A stretch of 64,000 nt of DNA from Pseudorasbora parva. Lineage: Eukaryota; Chordata; Actinopteri; Cypriniformes; Gobionidae. The stretch's first letter is position 1; every line of letters starts with the position of its first letter. A program made the translations under genes and the position numbers. This document shows, piece by piece, positions 27,514 through 38,500 of the stretch. The notes beneath the pieces were generated by a model. That model searched no databases. It was not told the origin of the DNA and saw only the letters and a list, made by a program, of their open reading frames with translations. The stretch lies in assembly GCF_024679245.1 (NCBI RefSeq), contig NC_090188.1, forward strand, positions 32,830,624-32,894,623, written 5' to 3'.

Positions 27514-29523
27514 GGTAACACTTTACAATAACAGGACATGAATAAGCATGTATTAATACATGAATTAATAGTTAATTCAACATGAACTCATGATTAGTTA
27601 AGATATGAACTAATCATGAACAAATGAGGAGTCATAATGATTCATGCATGAATACAGCAGCATTAATTACATGTTAGTATGTTTGGTAATTAATGCATTA
27701 ATTAACATGTATGGCTAAACTAAATCAAACAGGTTCCTTAAAATAAATAAGAAGTACTCTGACTTTTAATTAATTATGTGATTTAATACTGTCATAATTT
27801 AAACTGTAAACTGTATTAAAATCTGCCATCTGCAGCTTTGTGACAAATAACATGATTATTTAGCCATCAATTTCACAGATTTGTCTAATCAAACGTGGAA
27901 AATAGACTAATAACTACCACTAATAATTTTCATTTGATATATAAACCGTTTTCTGATTTTTATAGTTCAATTACATTTAGTCTTTTTTAGCTATAATTTT
28001 CTTCCCGGAACTACAGTATGTGGGGTTTGTTTCTGGTGGAACATTCATTAGTGGCGCTCTCGGTGCTCCTAGCGTGTTAGTTGTGTTCCTTCGGTAATGC
28101 TGGCATTTTATCAAATAATAATGTCGACTGCTTTGGTAAACCGAAATAATAATTTAAGAGATGTTTGTATGATTGTTTTATTGGGATATTTCTGGAGGTT
28201 TGTACAGTAATTAACTGTATGTTTTAATTCTTTAAATGTTTATGATTCGATTAGCATTAGCCGGTGGATGTGCTCTGCTTTACATGTAATCGTGCCTTGT
28301 GTGTGTCTTTACAGGTATGTTTGGGCTTTATTTTAAGTCCATATACGTTTAATTATATAAATAAAATAACTAGCCTACAAATACTTTGTATATTTTATTT
28401 ATTTTTTTGTACCAGGGGTGAAAAGGAATAAGGTTTCTTTGTGTATATGTTAATTCATTTTGTAATTAATGAATAATTAGTGCATCATAGTGTCATGACT
28501 TTACTTCAGGGGGCACAACATTACTAACTCATGGTTAACTAACCATACACTAATATCAACTCATGGCTTGTTAATGTATGACTATGTCATGACTTTACTT
28601 GAGGGGGCACATCATGATTAATTCATTATTAACTAACCATAACCATACACTAACATCAACTCATAGATTGTTAATGCGTCATTCTGTCGTGACTTTACTT
28701 GAGGGGGCACATCATGATTAATTCATTATTAACTAACCATAACCATACACTAACATCAACTCATAGTTTGTTAATGCGTCATTGTGTCTTGACTTCATGA
28801 TTCATTCACTATTAACTACTTACCAAATTCAGCTCGCTCATGATTTATCATAAACTTACTATAAAATTCACATGTAACTAGTATAACTAGTATTCAGCCC
28901 AGTTAAGAGAACGGAGGTACCGAATCATCATGGCCAATGTCTGGGTGGAGAGAGAACTGTACGGATCCCAGCAGACGTTCCCTCACTTCCGGACATAACT
29001 GCTTGTTTCCTGTCTGGTTATTTTTTGGGGACTGATTCCTCAGAAACTGTTATAAGTCACAGTAGGTTTAGTTTGATAAGAAAGAGATCACAAAACAGAC
29101 TGAGACCTTTTGAGATGAAATATAGCAGATTTAGATGATCAGTGAAAGTAATGAAAAACTAATCTTGGCTTTCAGTAATATTTATGATGAAGCTTTGATA
29201 AAAAGGGTTTAAATTATGACAATAATTCATTTGAAAATGTATTTCAAAGTCAAAATATTTGTTATTCCTTCTTAGAGAGCCTGTTTAATTTAGTTTACCC
29301 ATACTTGTTAATTAATGCATTAATTACCAAACATGTACTAACATGTAGTTAATGCTGCTGTATTCATGCACGAATCATTATGACTCATGTCTTAGTTCAT
29401 GATAGCTCCTCATTTGTTCATGATTAGTTCATATCTTAACTAATCATGAGTTCATGTTGAATTAACTATTAATTCATGTATTAATACATGCTTATTCATG
29501 TCCTGTTATTGTAAAGTGTTACC
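27514..29523. mobile_element. large foldback element, GGTAACACTTTACAATAACAGG ends
   Basis: The left arm (27514-27720) is mirrored by the right arm (about 29300-29523), including CATGAATAAGCATGTATTAA and ATGAACTCATGATTAGTTAA blocks, for roughly 200 bp. The ends share GGTAACACTTTA with the elements at 2553 and 56903. It inserted into an A-rich site inside the TTAA composite. The interior carries a tandem repeat at 28490-28800. No protein is encoded. Confidence 0.85.
28490..28800. repeat. tandem repeat, about 98-bp period
   Basis: About three units, each starting with TGACTTTACTT-AGGGGGCAC, continuing through ATTAACTAACCATA and ending near TTGTTAATGCGTCAT. The starts are at about 28492, 28588 and 28687, with a truncated fourth near 28787. 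Confidence 0.75.
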
Positions 29524-29590
29524 AAAAAAACTAACATCCGATACACTCGCAGCCCGTAACAGTCCGCCATTGTTGATACGCTGGAGCAGA

Positions 29591-29880
29591 ATGCCGTGTT
29601 CTGTTCTTGGGTGTAATAATAAAAACAGCAGTCATTTTGATGTTCCTAAATCCGAACCGCTGAAGACACATTGGCTGAGTTTTGTTTTCGTGAATGCTTT
29701 TATGCGCAAACAAATTGTTATTCGTGAATGCGCAGTTTGCGCAAACTGCGAAGCATTTCTCACCAGACTGCTTTATAACCGAGGGTCAGTATAAAGCAGG
29801 TTTTGCCAAGAAGCTGCTCCTGAACAAAGGATCTGTACAGGCTATTCGTGTTCCTGCTGCGCCTCCAGAAGAAGTGAGTG
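29591..29880 (+). pseudogene. THAP-domain exon, frameshifted
   Basis: From ATG 29591 the reading frame gives MPCSVLGCNNKNSSHFDVP then LKTHWLSF, the start of a C2CH THAP zinc finger (C-x4-C, then W). The second half (KHFSPDCF then LLLNKGSVQAIR) is in the +1 frame, so the Cys-His pair of the finger is split by a small length change near 29735-29745. A GTGAGT donor at about 29873 follows the domain, as for a first coding exon. THAP fingers bind DNA and occur in P-element-type transposases and host proteins. This copy cannot make an intact finger. Confidence 0.65.
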
Positions 29881-30780
29881 TAGTTTGAAACGCTTGCACG
29901 CTTCACGATGAAAGCAGCTAAAGTGGGTACGTTAAATTATGTCATGCTTTCTATGTAAGATGTTCTCAATATAATCCATAATACCTTGTTAATAATGAAC
30001 AACGCGTAATGGTTATTGTGTTATTACAAAATGGGTACCCTGGTTTTAAAGTTAACGTGGACGTAGTAACACTACACTGAGCTTACTTTTGTAGATGGTT
30101 TATAACGGTGTCTGTAACTGTCAAAAAAATGTATTGTAACAGTTATTACAATGCATAGATAACGTTACACATCACTGACAAACCAACATTAACAGATTTT
30201 ATTTTATTTTATTGGCATTAGGTGTAACATCAATCTGTCACTGAACTAACATATACATCAATAAACACATAGCATTCGTATCTCACTACACTAACGTTAC
30301 CCTGACAGTACATAAAGATAGGTCAAAGTGGCATTACTTTAACCAACCATTCAGAAACATCCTGTTCGAGCCTTAATTGTCAAATTTCGTTGGGGCTATC
30401 ATCTTGTCTCGGGTCCAACTCCGGTTCAAACTGATACCGTCAGGTCCTCAGAGACTCCTGTTGCCATTCTTTCCTCTACTGTTGTCTAGGCAACACGTCC
30501 ACGTGTGTTGTGTGAAAACGCCCCACAGAACAGAGGGGTGCAGTGTGCAAAGCTCATTAGCATTAAAGCCGTATGCTCTGAAATGGCTTGGTGAAAACAG
30601 AACTGTTTTGTCCAGGTAAAATGTGTGTTTTCTTACAATACTAATGAGAATTTTTAATTAAAGTATATTACAAAGTTTTCATTTAGACACTAAAGAATCA
30701 TATTTAACTTTTACAAAAATGGCATTATATGACCCCTTTAATTTTGAAAAATCCTGCCCTTCAAAATAATTTTATAGTTG

Positions 30781-31526
30781 TTTATTACACGGATTGGTCA
30801 ATCGCGCATTCCAGCGGTATGTTATTTCTAGAAAACAACCGCTCATATGGGTACTACGAGTTATCTTGACCGGTACTACTTCTATGCTTAACGCTGGCGC
30901 CATCTTGTGGCTTAAACAGCCGTGGGTTACAATGGAAGACTTCAAGGCAGGTTTCCTTTATAACTTTTATAATATAGATATTTGTCTTACACAAACGCAT
31001 CGATTCGAATCAGAAGGCTCTATTAACCCATCGGAGCCGTGTGGAGCACGTTATTTGACGGACAGCTGCATTTTTTATGGACTTCAAACAAAACTACTGC
31101 TTGGATTAACGTTAGCCTGGACTTTTTAAATATAACTCTTTTTGTATTTGTCTGAAAGAAGAATGTCATATACACCTATGATAACTTGAGGGTGAGTAAA
31201 TCATAGGCTTGGTTTCATTTTTGGGTGAACTAACCCTTTCAGCATTCATTTTCAACATTTAGCATATGGCAAAGGTTGGAACTGCTTTTCTTTGCGGAAG
31301 TTTTGCGTAAGAGCTAATAAAATATTGAATCTCAAGACAATATTTTGTGTCTAATAATTATTTATTTGAGACTTGTAGCCGTGTAATAAGCAGGATAATG
31401 TACACCCAGACGGTTGTTTTCGCAGAATAAACCCCGACAGAGTGATCAAGACCCCGACGCGAAGCGGAGGGTGTACATTACCACGGGGTGTACATAACAA
31501 CCGGCTGGGTGTACATTATCCCTTAC
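30781..31526. repeat. dispersed repeat, copy 2 (first copy at 2819)
   Basis: Parallels 2819-3635 almost throughout, with a few small deletions, ending in the same GTGTACATTATCCCTTACATA tail. The palindromic tail is partly rearranged here: the GACGCGAAGCGGAGG loop is followed directly by GTGTACATTACC. Confidence 0.75.
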
Positions 31527-31552
31527 ATAACGGTTGCTATATAACATAAAAA

Positions 31553-32065
31553 CATACACTGATTAGGCATAACATTATGACTGGTTAAAGTGTTAGAAGC
31601 AAGAAAAAATTGCAAGCGTAATGATTTGATTGAGTTTGAAAGGGTCAATTGTGATGGCTAGATGACTGGGTCAGAGCATCTCTTGTGGGGTGTTCTTTGT
31701 CTGCAGTGGTCAGTATCTATCAAAAGTGGTCCAAGGATGGAACAGCGGTGAACCGACGACAGGGTCAGATGGCTCATTGATGCACGTGGGGAGCAAAGGT
31801 TGGCTCGTGTGGTCTGATCAAACAGAAGAGCTAATGTAGCTCAAATTGCTAAAGTTAATGCTGGTTCTGATAGAAAGGTGTCAGAGTACACAGTGCATTG
31901 CAGTTTGTTGCGTATGGGCCTGCATAGCCACACACCAGTCAGAGTGCCCATGCTGACCCTGTCCACCCCCACAAGTGCCAAAAGTGGGCACGTGAGCATC
32001 AGAACTGGACCATGGAGCAATGGAAGATTAGGCCACATCTTCCATTGCTCCATGGTCCAGTTCAT
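31553..32065 (+). pseudogene. Tc1-like transposon 5' fragment
   Basis: Starts with TACACTGATTAGGCATAACATTATGAC, a terminus I associate with fish Tc1-like elements. It continues with frame-broken N-terminal transposase sequence (GEQRLARVV, ANVAQIAKVNAGSDRKVSEYTVHCSLLRMGLHS split over frames). It stops where the catalytic region should begin and ends in a hairpin (32003-32062). It is a truncated, rearranged copy belonging to a different family from the one at 6110. Confidence 0.7.
32003..32062. repeat. perfect 26-bp-arm hairpin
   Basis: The left arm starts AACTGGACCATGGAGCAATG (32003-32028) and the right arm (32037-32062) is its exact reverse complement, with an 8-bp loop. It lies at the broken end of the Tc1 remnant. 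Confidence 0.9.
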
Positions 32066-32483
32066 CTTTTCTCTGTTAAAAAAAATGATAAATTAATGAA
32101 GCTGTAGTGACATGTAACCTGGCAAGTAAGCCTATCTTCATTCACACACTTGCAACACAGACCGCCTTGCAAAAAAACATATGTGAGAAATGCGGAATGG
32201 ATAAAAATAACTCAAAAAATAAAAGAGGACATTTTAAATTTTATTTCCTCTTTCTTTCCATATCGTGAATAACAAATATGTATTTTAATTTGCTTGTTAC
32301 ACAACGGAGCCTAATTTATTATACTAATTATTTGACGTATGGCTTACTTTGACACTCAGAATTATTCATTGGCATCCTCACATAGGCTACTAAACTGCAT
32401 TTTTTTCAATTGTTTGCGCGCTAGAGGTATGCTTTTATCGCGTGCAGAGTGATGTTAACATTTAAGCTTGCCGGTGAGAGAAA

Positions 32484-32690
32484 ATGGCACTGTCAAAGAG
32501 TCTAAAGAGGAAAGTCGACAGCAAAAACGTGGGCATACAAAGAAGAATGAAAGACAACTGTGTTCATACCAGGTTTTGTGAATGCAAAGCCGGTGTGTCT
32601 TATCTGCAACAAAGTTGTGGCTGTTAGTAAAGAATATAATATCAGACGGCAGATAATATCAGAAAGCATGACACTTTTTTTGTGCTTGTT
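32484..32690 (+). pseudogene. BED-finger hAT transposase-like relic
   Basis: Short frame-broken pieces read MALSKSLKRKVDSKN, then (next frame) PGFVNAKPVCLICNKVVAVS and EYNIRR. This order (basic start, then CxxC of a BED zinc finger followed by an RR-H context) is what ZBED/GTF2IRD2-like proteins and related hAT transposases show. Only the N-terminus is recognisable, and frameshifts break it. Confidence 0.5.
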
Positions 32691-33983
32691 GTCTTGTAAA
32701 AAATTTTGATTAAAAGGAAGCTGAATTTGAGATGTTATTGTCCACGTGTTGGTGCTGAGGCCCCGCGTTATAAGCATATGTTTCAATGGTTCACTGTTTG
32801 TTTTTTCATACCACACATTTCATGACGGCTGTTTTAGAGGCGTGTCTAGCGATCCAGAGACTCTTTTGAATGTCTTTCAGAAATGTCTCTCAATTCATCC
32901 CAAAATAAAACGTTCTCATACTTTTTTTGAAGGCAAAATCTCTAAAGACAAATTTATTGTGAGTAACTGTCGTTGTAATTTCTCTCATTTGCACCGCCCG
33001 CTTCAAGCGGTGTTTGAACTTGTGTCTTTCCGCATGGGAGTCTGGAGATCTAACAATAAAGCTAAAGGCTGCAATTCTTTGCTTAAAACACTAGAGCTTC
33101 TCTTGACATGAGGTAGTTTACCTGCACAGCTCTCACTAGCTGGCCTCCATTACACTGGACAGTAATGACACTGGTCATGATAGAAATATTTCTGATCCAG
33201 CCACTATCAAAACAATCTGTCTGCGGGCACAGGCAAGATATTAGGGCCAAGTTACGGAGGACGTGCACAGAGTAACTGCAGAAAAATTACTGCCTTTTTA
33301 AAGCAATGTGAATCTGCCGGGGGGAAGAGGGGTGGGCGGCCTTTGGTCAGATATTTTTGCGAGAAGATGCTCAATGTTGAGACTGTCATCATATCTGTAT
33401 TCATTTTATTATTTAATTAAACAAGATGTGGTTTTCTCTGTGAGATTTTTGTCCTACTTTGTAAAAAAGTTAATATATTAAAATGACATAGTTGAGACAA
33501 ATAATGTAGCAATGTGACTTTCTGGATAACTACCTGGTTGATGACAGGTGGACACATCGTGAAATAGAAGTGAGAGCAGGCGGCTCACAGAACCTGGTGG
33601 GAGTCTTTGCATTAACTTTAGTCTCAAGGCATGCGCAGTTGCACACAAGAAAATCACCAATCATTGGACATGCCAATCAAACATCAATTTAAAGAATTAT
33701 TAAAGTAATAATCATGAAATATTATGAATGGGACTCGAGTGAACTCGGGAATAACTCCAATTCCTAATATATTCAAGTACAGGTCAATACCAAGTCCATT
33801 ACAAGACTAAGACCACGACTCTCGAGTACTACAACACTAATGTACAGGTTTCCAGCCTGAGCTACAGGTCGAAATCAAATAAAAAATAAATAATAAAAAT
33901 GTCACAAATCCAAAAATTGCCATTTTTAAAATGGTATATTAAATGATCTGTTAAGAATGTTGTCCTGAAACTTCACAGACACA
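32691..33983. other. no gene recognised
   Basis: An open frame of 121 codons at 32746-33111 has no recognisable domain. It may be decayed continuation of the preceding transposase relic. The rest is anonymous, up to the target duplication of the large transposon. Confidence 0.4.
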
Positions 33984-33991
33984 CTCTGGGG
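33984..33991. repeat. left 8-bp target duplication CTCTGGGG
   Basis: Identical to 60109-60116 in direct orientation, exactly adjacent to the CAACCC terminus of the inverted repeat. Confidence 0.93.
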
Positions 33992-34275
33992 CAACCCAGT
34001 CTCCTGCTACTGCGTATCTATACCACGAGTTTGCAATTTCATTTGGCGTAGTATTTACACGCCAAAGTCACATTTGGCGTATGTATGGTACGCGACACCC
34101 TCCCGTTAAACTTCCATTGATTGACAATGCGTATGTATTGCACGCAGATATTTATTATAGTCAATGTCATCATCATCATCGTCCCGCCCCTTCAATCGGA
34201 CGAAGATTCACGATTTCATCTCGTGCATGTGCCGAAGCAGCATGCAGAAATATTGATTTAGAATACTTATTTCGA

Positions 34276-34326
<51 letters not shown>

Positions 34327-35131
34327 TTTATTTTTACAGAAACGTATTGTATATAACTTACTCAATCATTATCTCGAGTGGGGACGAATGTTGCCACTAC
34401 ATCTATAGCGCAACTGAGGATCATAATAATTTGAGGTTTTTTTTACAGTGTAATTCTAAACAATCCCCGACGGGGAAAGAAAAATGCTTGCAGAAGCTTC
34501 ATTAATTCAATGTGAATAAATTATTGCTTGTTTACTTGTTCTATCTGCTTTTTTTTTTTAATGTTAAACGCGTTTTATTTGGTTGTGATTGTATTTGTAA
34601 TAATAAAACTATAAACAATAAATATATAAATAAACAAAGAAATAAAGCAATAAATATTCCTTTGCTGATTTAGGAACCACCCACTCCCGCTTGAAAACCA
34701 ATCAAAAGCATTTGTTTTAGCGCCATCATATCCCGCCCCCTCATTGTATGGTGCTCAAGTTCACCTCGTGCGACGTCATCATAGTCCAAGTCGTCAATCA
34801 TCAGAATACCGAGTAAGTAATTAGCAAAAACATATATATGTAATTATATATTTAAAAAGTATCAGTTATTGCTAACTCAAATTATTGTAAATACAATTAA
34901 TCGAACTTTTCTAAGTGAGCATGCTCATGTCGGCCTACAGTTGTCAGGCGGTTAATATCAGTTTAAAATAATTTCTCATTAAATGTTTTAGGGATAACAT
35001 TTAGTGAGGGTCAACTGTGCGCAACCATTACTTTTTATTGATGCATCATATGTTTTTTGGTTACGTTATGATGATGAGCTCACACTACTGTATGCCCATG
35101 CCAGGCATTACGTGTAGATCACAGATGTGTG
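33992..35131 (+). repeat. left terminal inverted repeat, 1,140 bp
   Basis: Reverse complement of 58980-60108. The differences I see by eye are an ATT microsatellite length change (34278-34326), a one-base homopolymer change near 34437, and a substitution near 35066 (TTACGTTATG here, TTACGTTTTG in the mirror). The subterminal zone holds three 8-mers: TTTGGCGT at 34042 and 34073, and its complement at 34060. They are candidate transposase sites. Farther in are a promoter-like segment and a GTAAGT donor. Confidence 0.95.
34690..34818 (+). promoter_or_regulatory. left TIR promoter and 5' exon donor (inferred)
   Basis: In order and pointing inward: CCAAT (34698-34702), a GC box CCCGCCCCC (34732-34740), a CRE-like GACGTCAT (34772-34779), then ACCGA followed by a consensus splice donor GTAAGT (34813-34818). 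No TATA box is evident. I infer a TATA-less promoter and a non-coding first exon ending at 34812, which could splice to the acceptor at 43051 just before the chromodomain-gene ATG. The BEL/Pao element now lies within that putative first intron. Confidence 0.55.
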
Positions 35132-35173
35132 GATTTACAGCCCTGCACAATAATCACATTCTTTTAGGGTGTT

Positions 35174-35534
35174 TGTTACGATTTAGTATATAGCTGGATT
35201 AATGTGCGCTGACCGCCACAGTGTTCTTGTCAGAGAACTCAGAGTCATTGACAGATGATAGCCTTTTAATGAATGCTTTGGCATCAACATAGATGGACAT
35301 GTGCAAGTTTTTTGTCCGTTACTCATGCAATGTCCTTAAAGTGTAAACAATCCAGCGAGCGAACTTTCTTCCCCGTCGGAATGGCGGATGCAGCTCTATA
35401 ACGCTACGCATATTCTCAGTGTATTAAATGAGCGCAAGCTCCGCAGCTGCGCATGTTGCGCAATAGTCTGTGACGTGCAGCGCTGATTCAGTGCGCCTCT
35501 CCGGTATTATGCTGAACATGGAGAATTCAGAACA
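35174..35534 (-). repeat. BEL/Pao 3' LTR, 361 bp
   Basis: Same sequence as the LTR at 41536. Preceded on the element's coding strand by the purine-rich tract GTGGGGGCGG (about 35535-35545), which probably primes plus-strand DNA synthesis. Confidence 0.93.
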
Positions 35535-35580
35535 GCCGCCCCCACATTTGAGCAGCAAATGTGTTGATTAGTAGAATTCT

Positions 35581-38500
35581 TCATGTTTGCAGATATAACA
35601 TATTTTCTGGCAGGCCTGGAAGTGGGATAAGGCGGGCTACCGGTCGGGTGTATATTTTACCTCCCACTTGAATTTCAACAGTCCGTACACAACCATCTTT
35701 GCTTGGAATGAGTTTCACCACATGACCTATTGGCCATTGGGCTCGTGGTAGATTGGGGTCAATTATCATTACCACGGTATCCAGTGCAAGTGGCTCTGTC
35801 GGCTGCTGCCACTTGTAGCGGGATTGAAGGGTTGGCAGGTATTCACGTAGGTAATGGATCCAGAACTGATCTATTAGGTTCTGGCAATGTCGCCATCTAC
35901 GGCGTCCTATGGTTTCAGGAGCATAAACGGCTTGTGGCAAAGAAGCATCCCGCCGCCCCATTAGAAGCATATTTGGTGTTATAGGGTCAGGATTGGCCAC
36001 ATCCGATGACACGTATCCACGTGGCTTGGAATTGAGAATACCTTCCACTTCAACTAGGATGGTGTGAAGTACATCTTCTGACAATGATTGAGCTCCTACA
36101 GCAACCTGGAGTGCACTCTTGATAGAACGAATCTCCCGCTCCCATGCCCCGCCGAAGTGTGGCGCATTAGGGGGATTGAATTTGAACTCAATCTGGTAAT
36201 CGGTCAGTTGTCGTTGAAGCTGTGGTTCCAATTCTTTGAATGCCATTCGAAGTTCCCTGTCAGCACCTCTAAAATTCGTCCCTTGATCGGAAATTATTTC
36301 TGCTGGTTTACCTCGCCTGGAAATGAATCTGCGGAGGGCCAGTAGGAAGGCATCTGTATCCATTGAATTAAGGAGATCCAAATGAATGGCACGTGTCGTC
36401 AGGCACTTAAAAATCACCCCCCACCGCTTCTCGTTTCGTCTGCCTATCTTGGCGATAAATGGCCCGAAACAGTCAACACCTGTTGAGAAGAAAGGTGGGC
36501 GGAAGATGCGGAGTCGAGACATTGGCAAATCTGCCATTTGAGGAACTTTAGGCTGTGCTCTCCATCTTTGACATTCGGGGCATTGAAGTTGGTACCTTTT
36601 GATGACTTGTCGACCTCTCAAGATCCAATACTGTCTCCTGATTTCTGCAAACAACCTTTCAGAGCCAGTATGTAACAGCCGTTCATCATAGTCTTTGATT
36701 AGAAGCATGGTAGCTGGATGACGAGGGTCGAGGACAATGGGATGGATATCAAGATCACTAACCTGCTGTAACTGCCGTAGCCTCCCACCTACTCTGATGA
36801 GACCCATTGTTTGGTCCAGTTCTGGCGCTAGATTTCTGAGTCTGCTGCTGATATGAACAGGCTGGTCAGCTCTTAGTGAAACAAGCTCTTCTGGAAAACT
36901 TTGTGCTTGGCAGGCTTGCAGGAGAATAGCTTCTGCTTCACGGTAGCTGTTAATTGAGTGAGTCTGGTTTGGCTCTGCCGCCCCGTGGCATTGCTGACGT
37001 ACAGCTTCGACCAGTTCCTTCCATGATTCAAACTGGTTCACATCTGGGATATTTTGTGGCACAGATGCAAAACTGCAGAATGTCATCCCCTTTAGTTCGT
37101 TAGACTTGGGTAGCTGAGTGATGGGTGGTCTCTGAGGCCATTTATCTGGAGCTTGCAACAGGAAAGACGGCCCGTTACTCCATCTGCTAGGTCTAGTAAG
37201 CTCTAGAAGCGTTTTGCCTCGTGTCAAGTCATCAGCTGGATTATTAGGTGAGTCGACATAACGCCATGATCGCTGATCTGTCAGTTCTTGTATTTCGGAT
37301 ACGCGAGTGCCGACAAATACCTTGAACCGGCATGACTCTGACTGTAGCCATTCTAGGACTGTTGTCGAGTCTGTCCATAAGGTGGTCTGTTGCAAGAAGG
37401 AAGACAATTCCGTCTGGATTAATTTTGCCAGCTGTGCTCCAGCCAGCGCCGCACACAACTCTAGCCGTGGCACGGTCTGTTGGCGTTTAGGGGCCACTTT
37501 TGACCTGGCCATTATGAATGAGACATTGGTGATGCCCTCATCAGATGTACAGAGGTAGGCTACTGCTCCATACGCCCTCTCCGACGCGTCACAGAAAACA
37601 TGCAGGTGGTGCACAAATCTAGAACTATCCATTGCTTCAGGAACATAGCAACGTGGGATTGAAACTGTGCTGAGGTGTGGTAACTCCTTCTCCCAGATAT
37701 TCCAAGACTCGCGCAGTTCAGCAGGGAGGTCTGGGTCATCCCAGTCTCTTTTCTTCGACCATAGCTGCTGTATGAGAATCTTGGCTCTGGTGGTATAAGG
37801 CGTGATGAAACCCAATGGGTCATACTGACTCGCTAGTATCTTGTAAACTGTACGCATTGTCAGTACTGAATGTTCGATAGGTCGATATCTGTAACCCAGT
37901 GTGTCAGTTCTACAATTCCAGCAGAGTCCTAATGCAGGTTCTTGAGGGTCACAGCGTTTGTACTCCAGCCACCGTTCCATGTCCTGGGATCTGGCATCAG
38001 ATGGTAAGTGAGCTACTACTGATGATTGGTTGCTAGTCCACTGCCTGATTTCAAATCCGCCATCCGCCAATAGTGCACGCAAGTCATCCACTCTACTCTT
38101 GGCTGCCTCCGCAGTAGGTAGACTCTCCAGACAATTATCAACATAGAAACTAGATTCGACATTCTGGATGAGGTCAGAAGTGCTGCGTGGGTGTTCTTTG
38201 ACGTGCTTTTGTAGCGCATAGATGGCACAGCAGGGACTACTGCTGGTCCCGAACGGCAGCACCTGCCATTCATATACTTGCGGTGGAATCTCTCGTTGCA
38301 AGTCTCGCCAAAGGAATCTTAGTAAGGGTCTGTCCTCAGGCAACAGGCGAACCTGGTGAAACATACCCTTAATGTCTCCACTGATCGCAACACGGTGCAG
38401 TCGAAATCGCAGTAGGACTCCGAGGAGGGATGGTCCCAGGTTTGGTCCTGGCAGGAGTTGCTCATTGAGAGAAGTACCCTTGTATACAAATGAACAATTG

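Larger units (their letters stand above)
27008..30741. mobile_element. TTAA-flanked composite element carrying a THAP exon
   Basis: TTAA plus AGGGGGGGG on the left and CCCCT plus TTAA on the right give short inverted ends and a TTAA target site on both sides, as for piggyBac-type insertion. The body holds a broken THAP-domain exon (29591-29880) and is split by a 2-kb foldback element at 27514-29523. Excluding that insertion it is about 1.7 kb. The combination of TTAA ends with a THAP coding segment is inferred to be one element; it could instead be two overlapping repeats. Confidence 0.5.
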
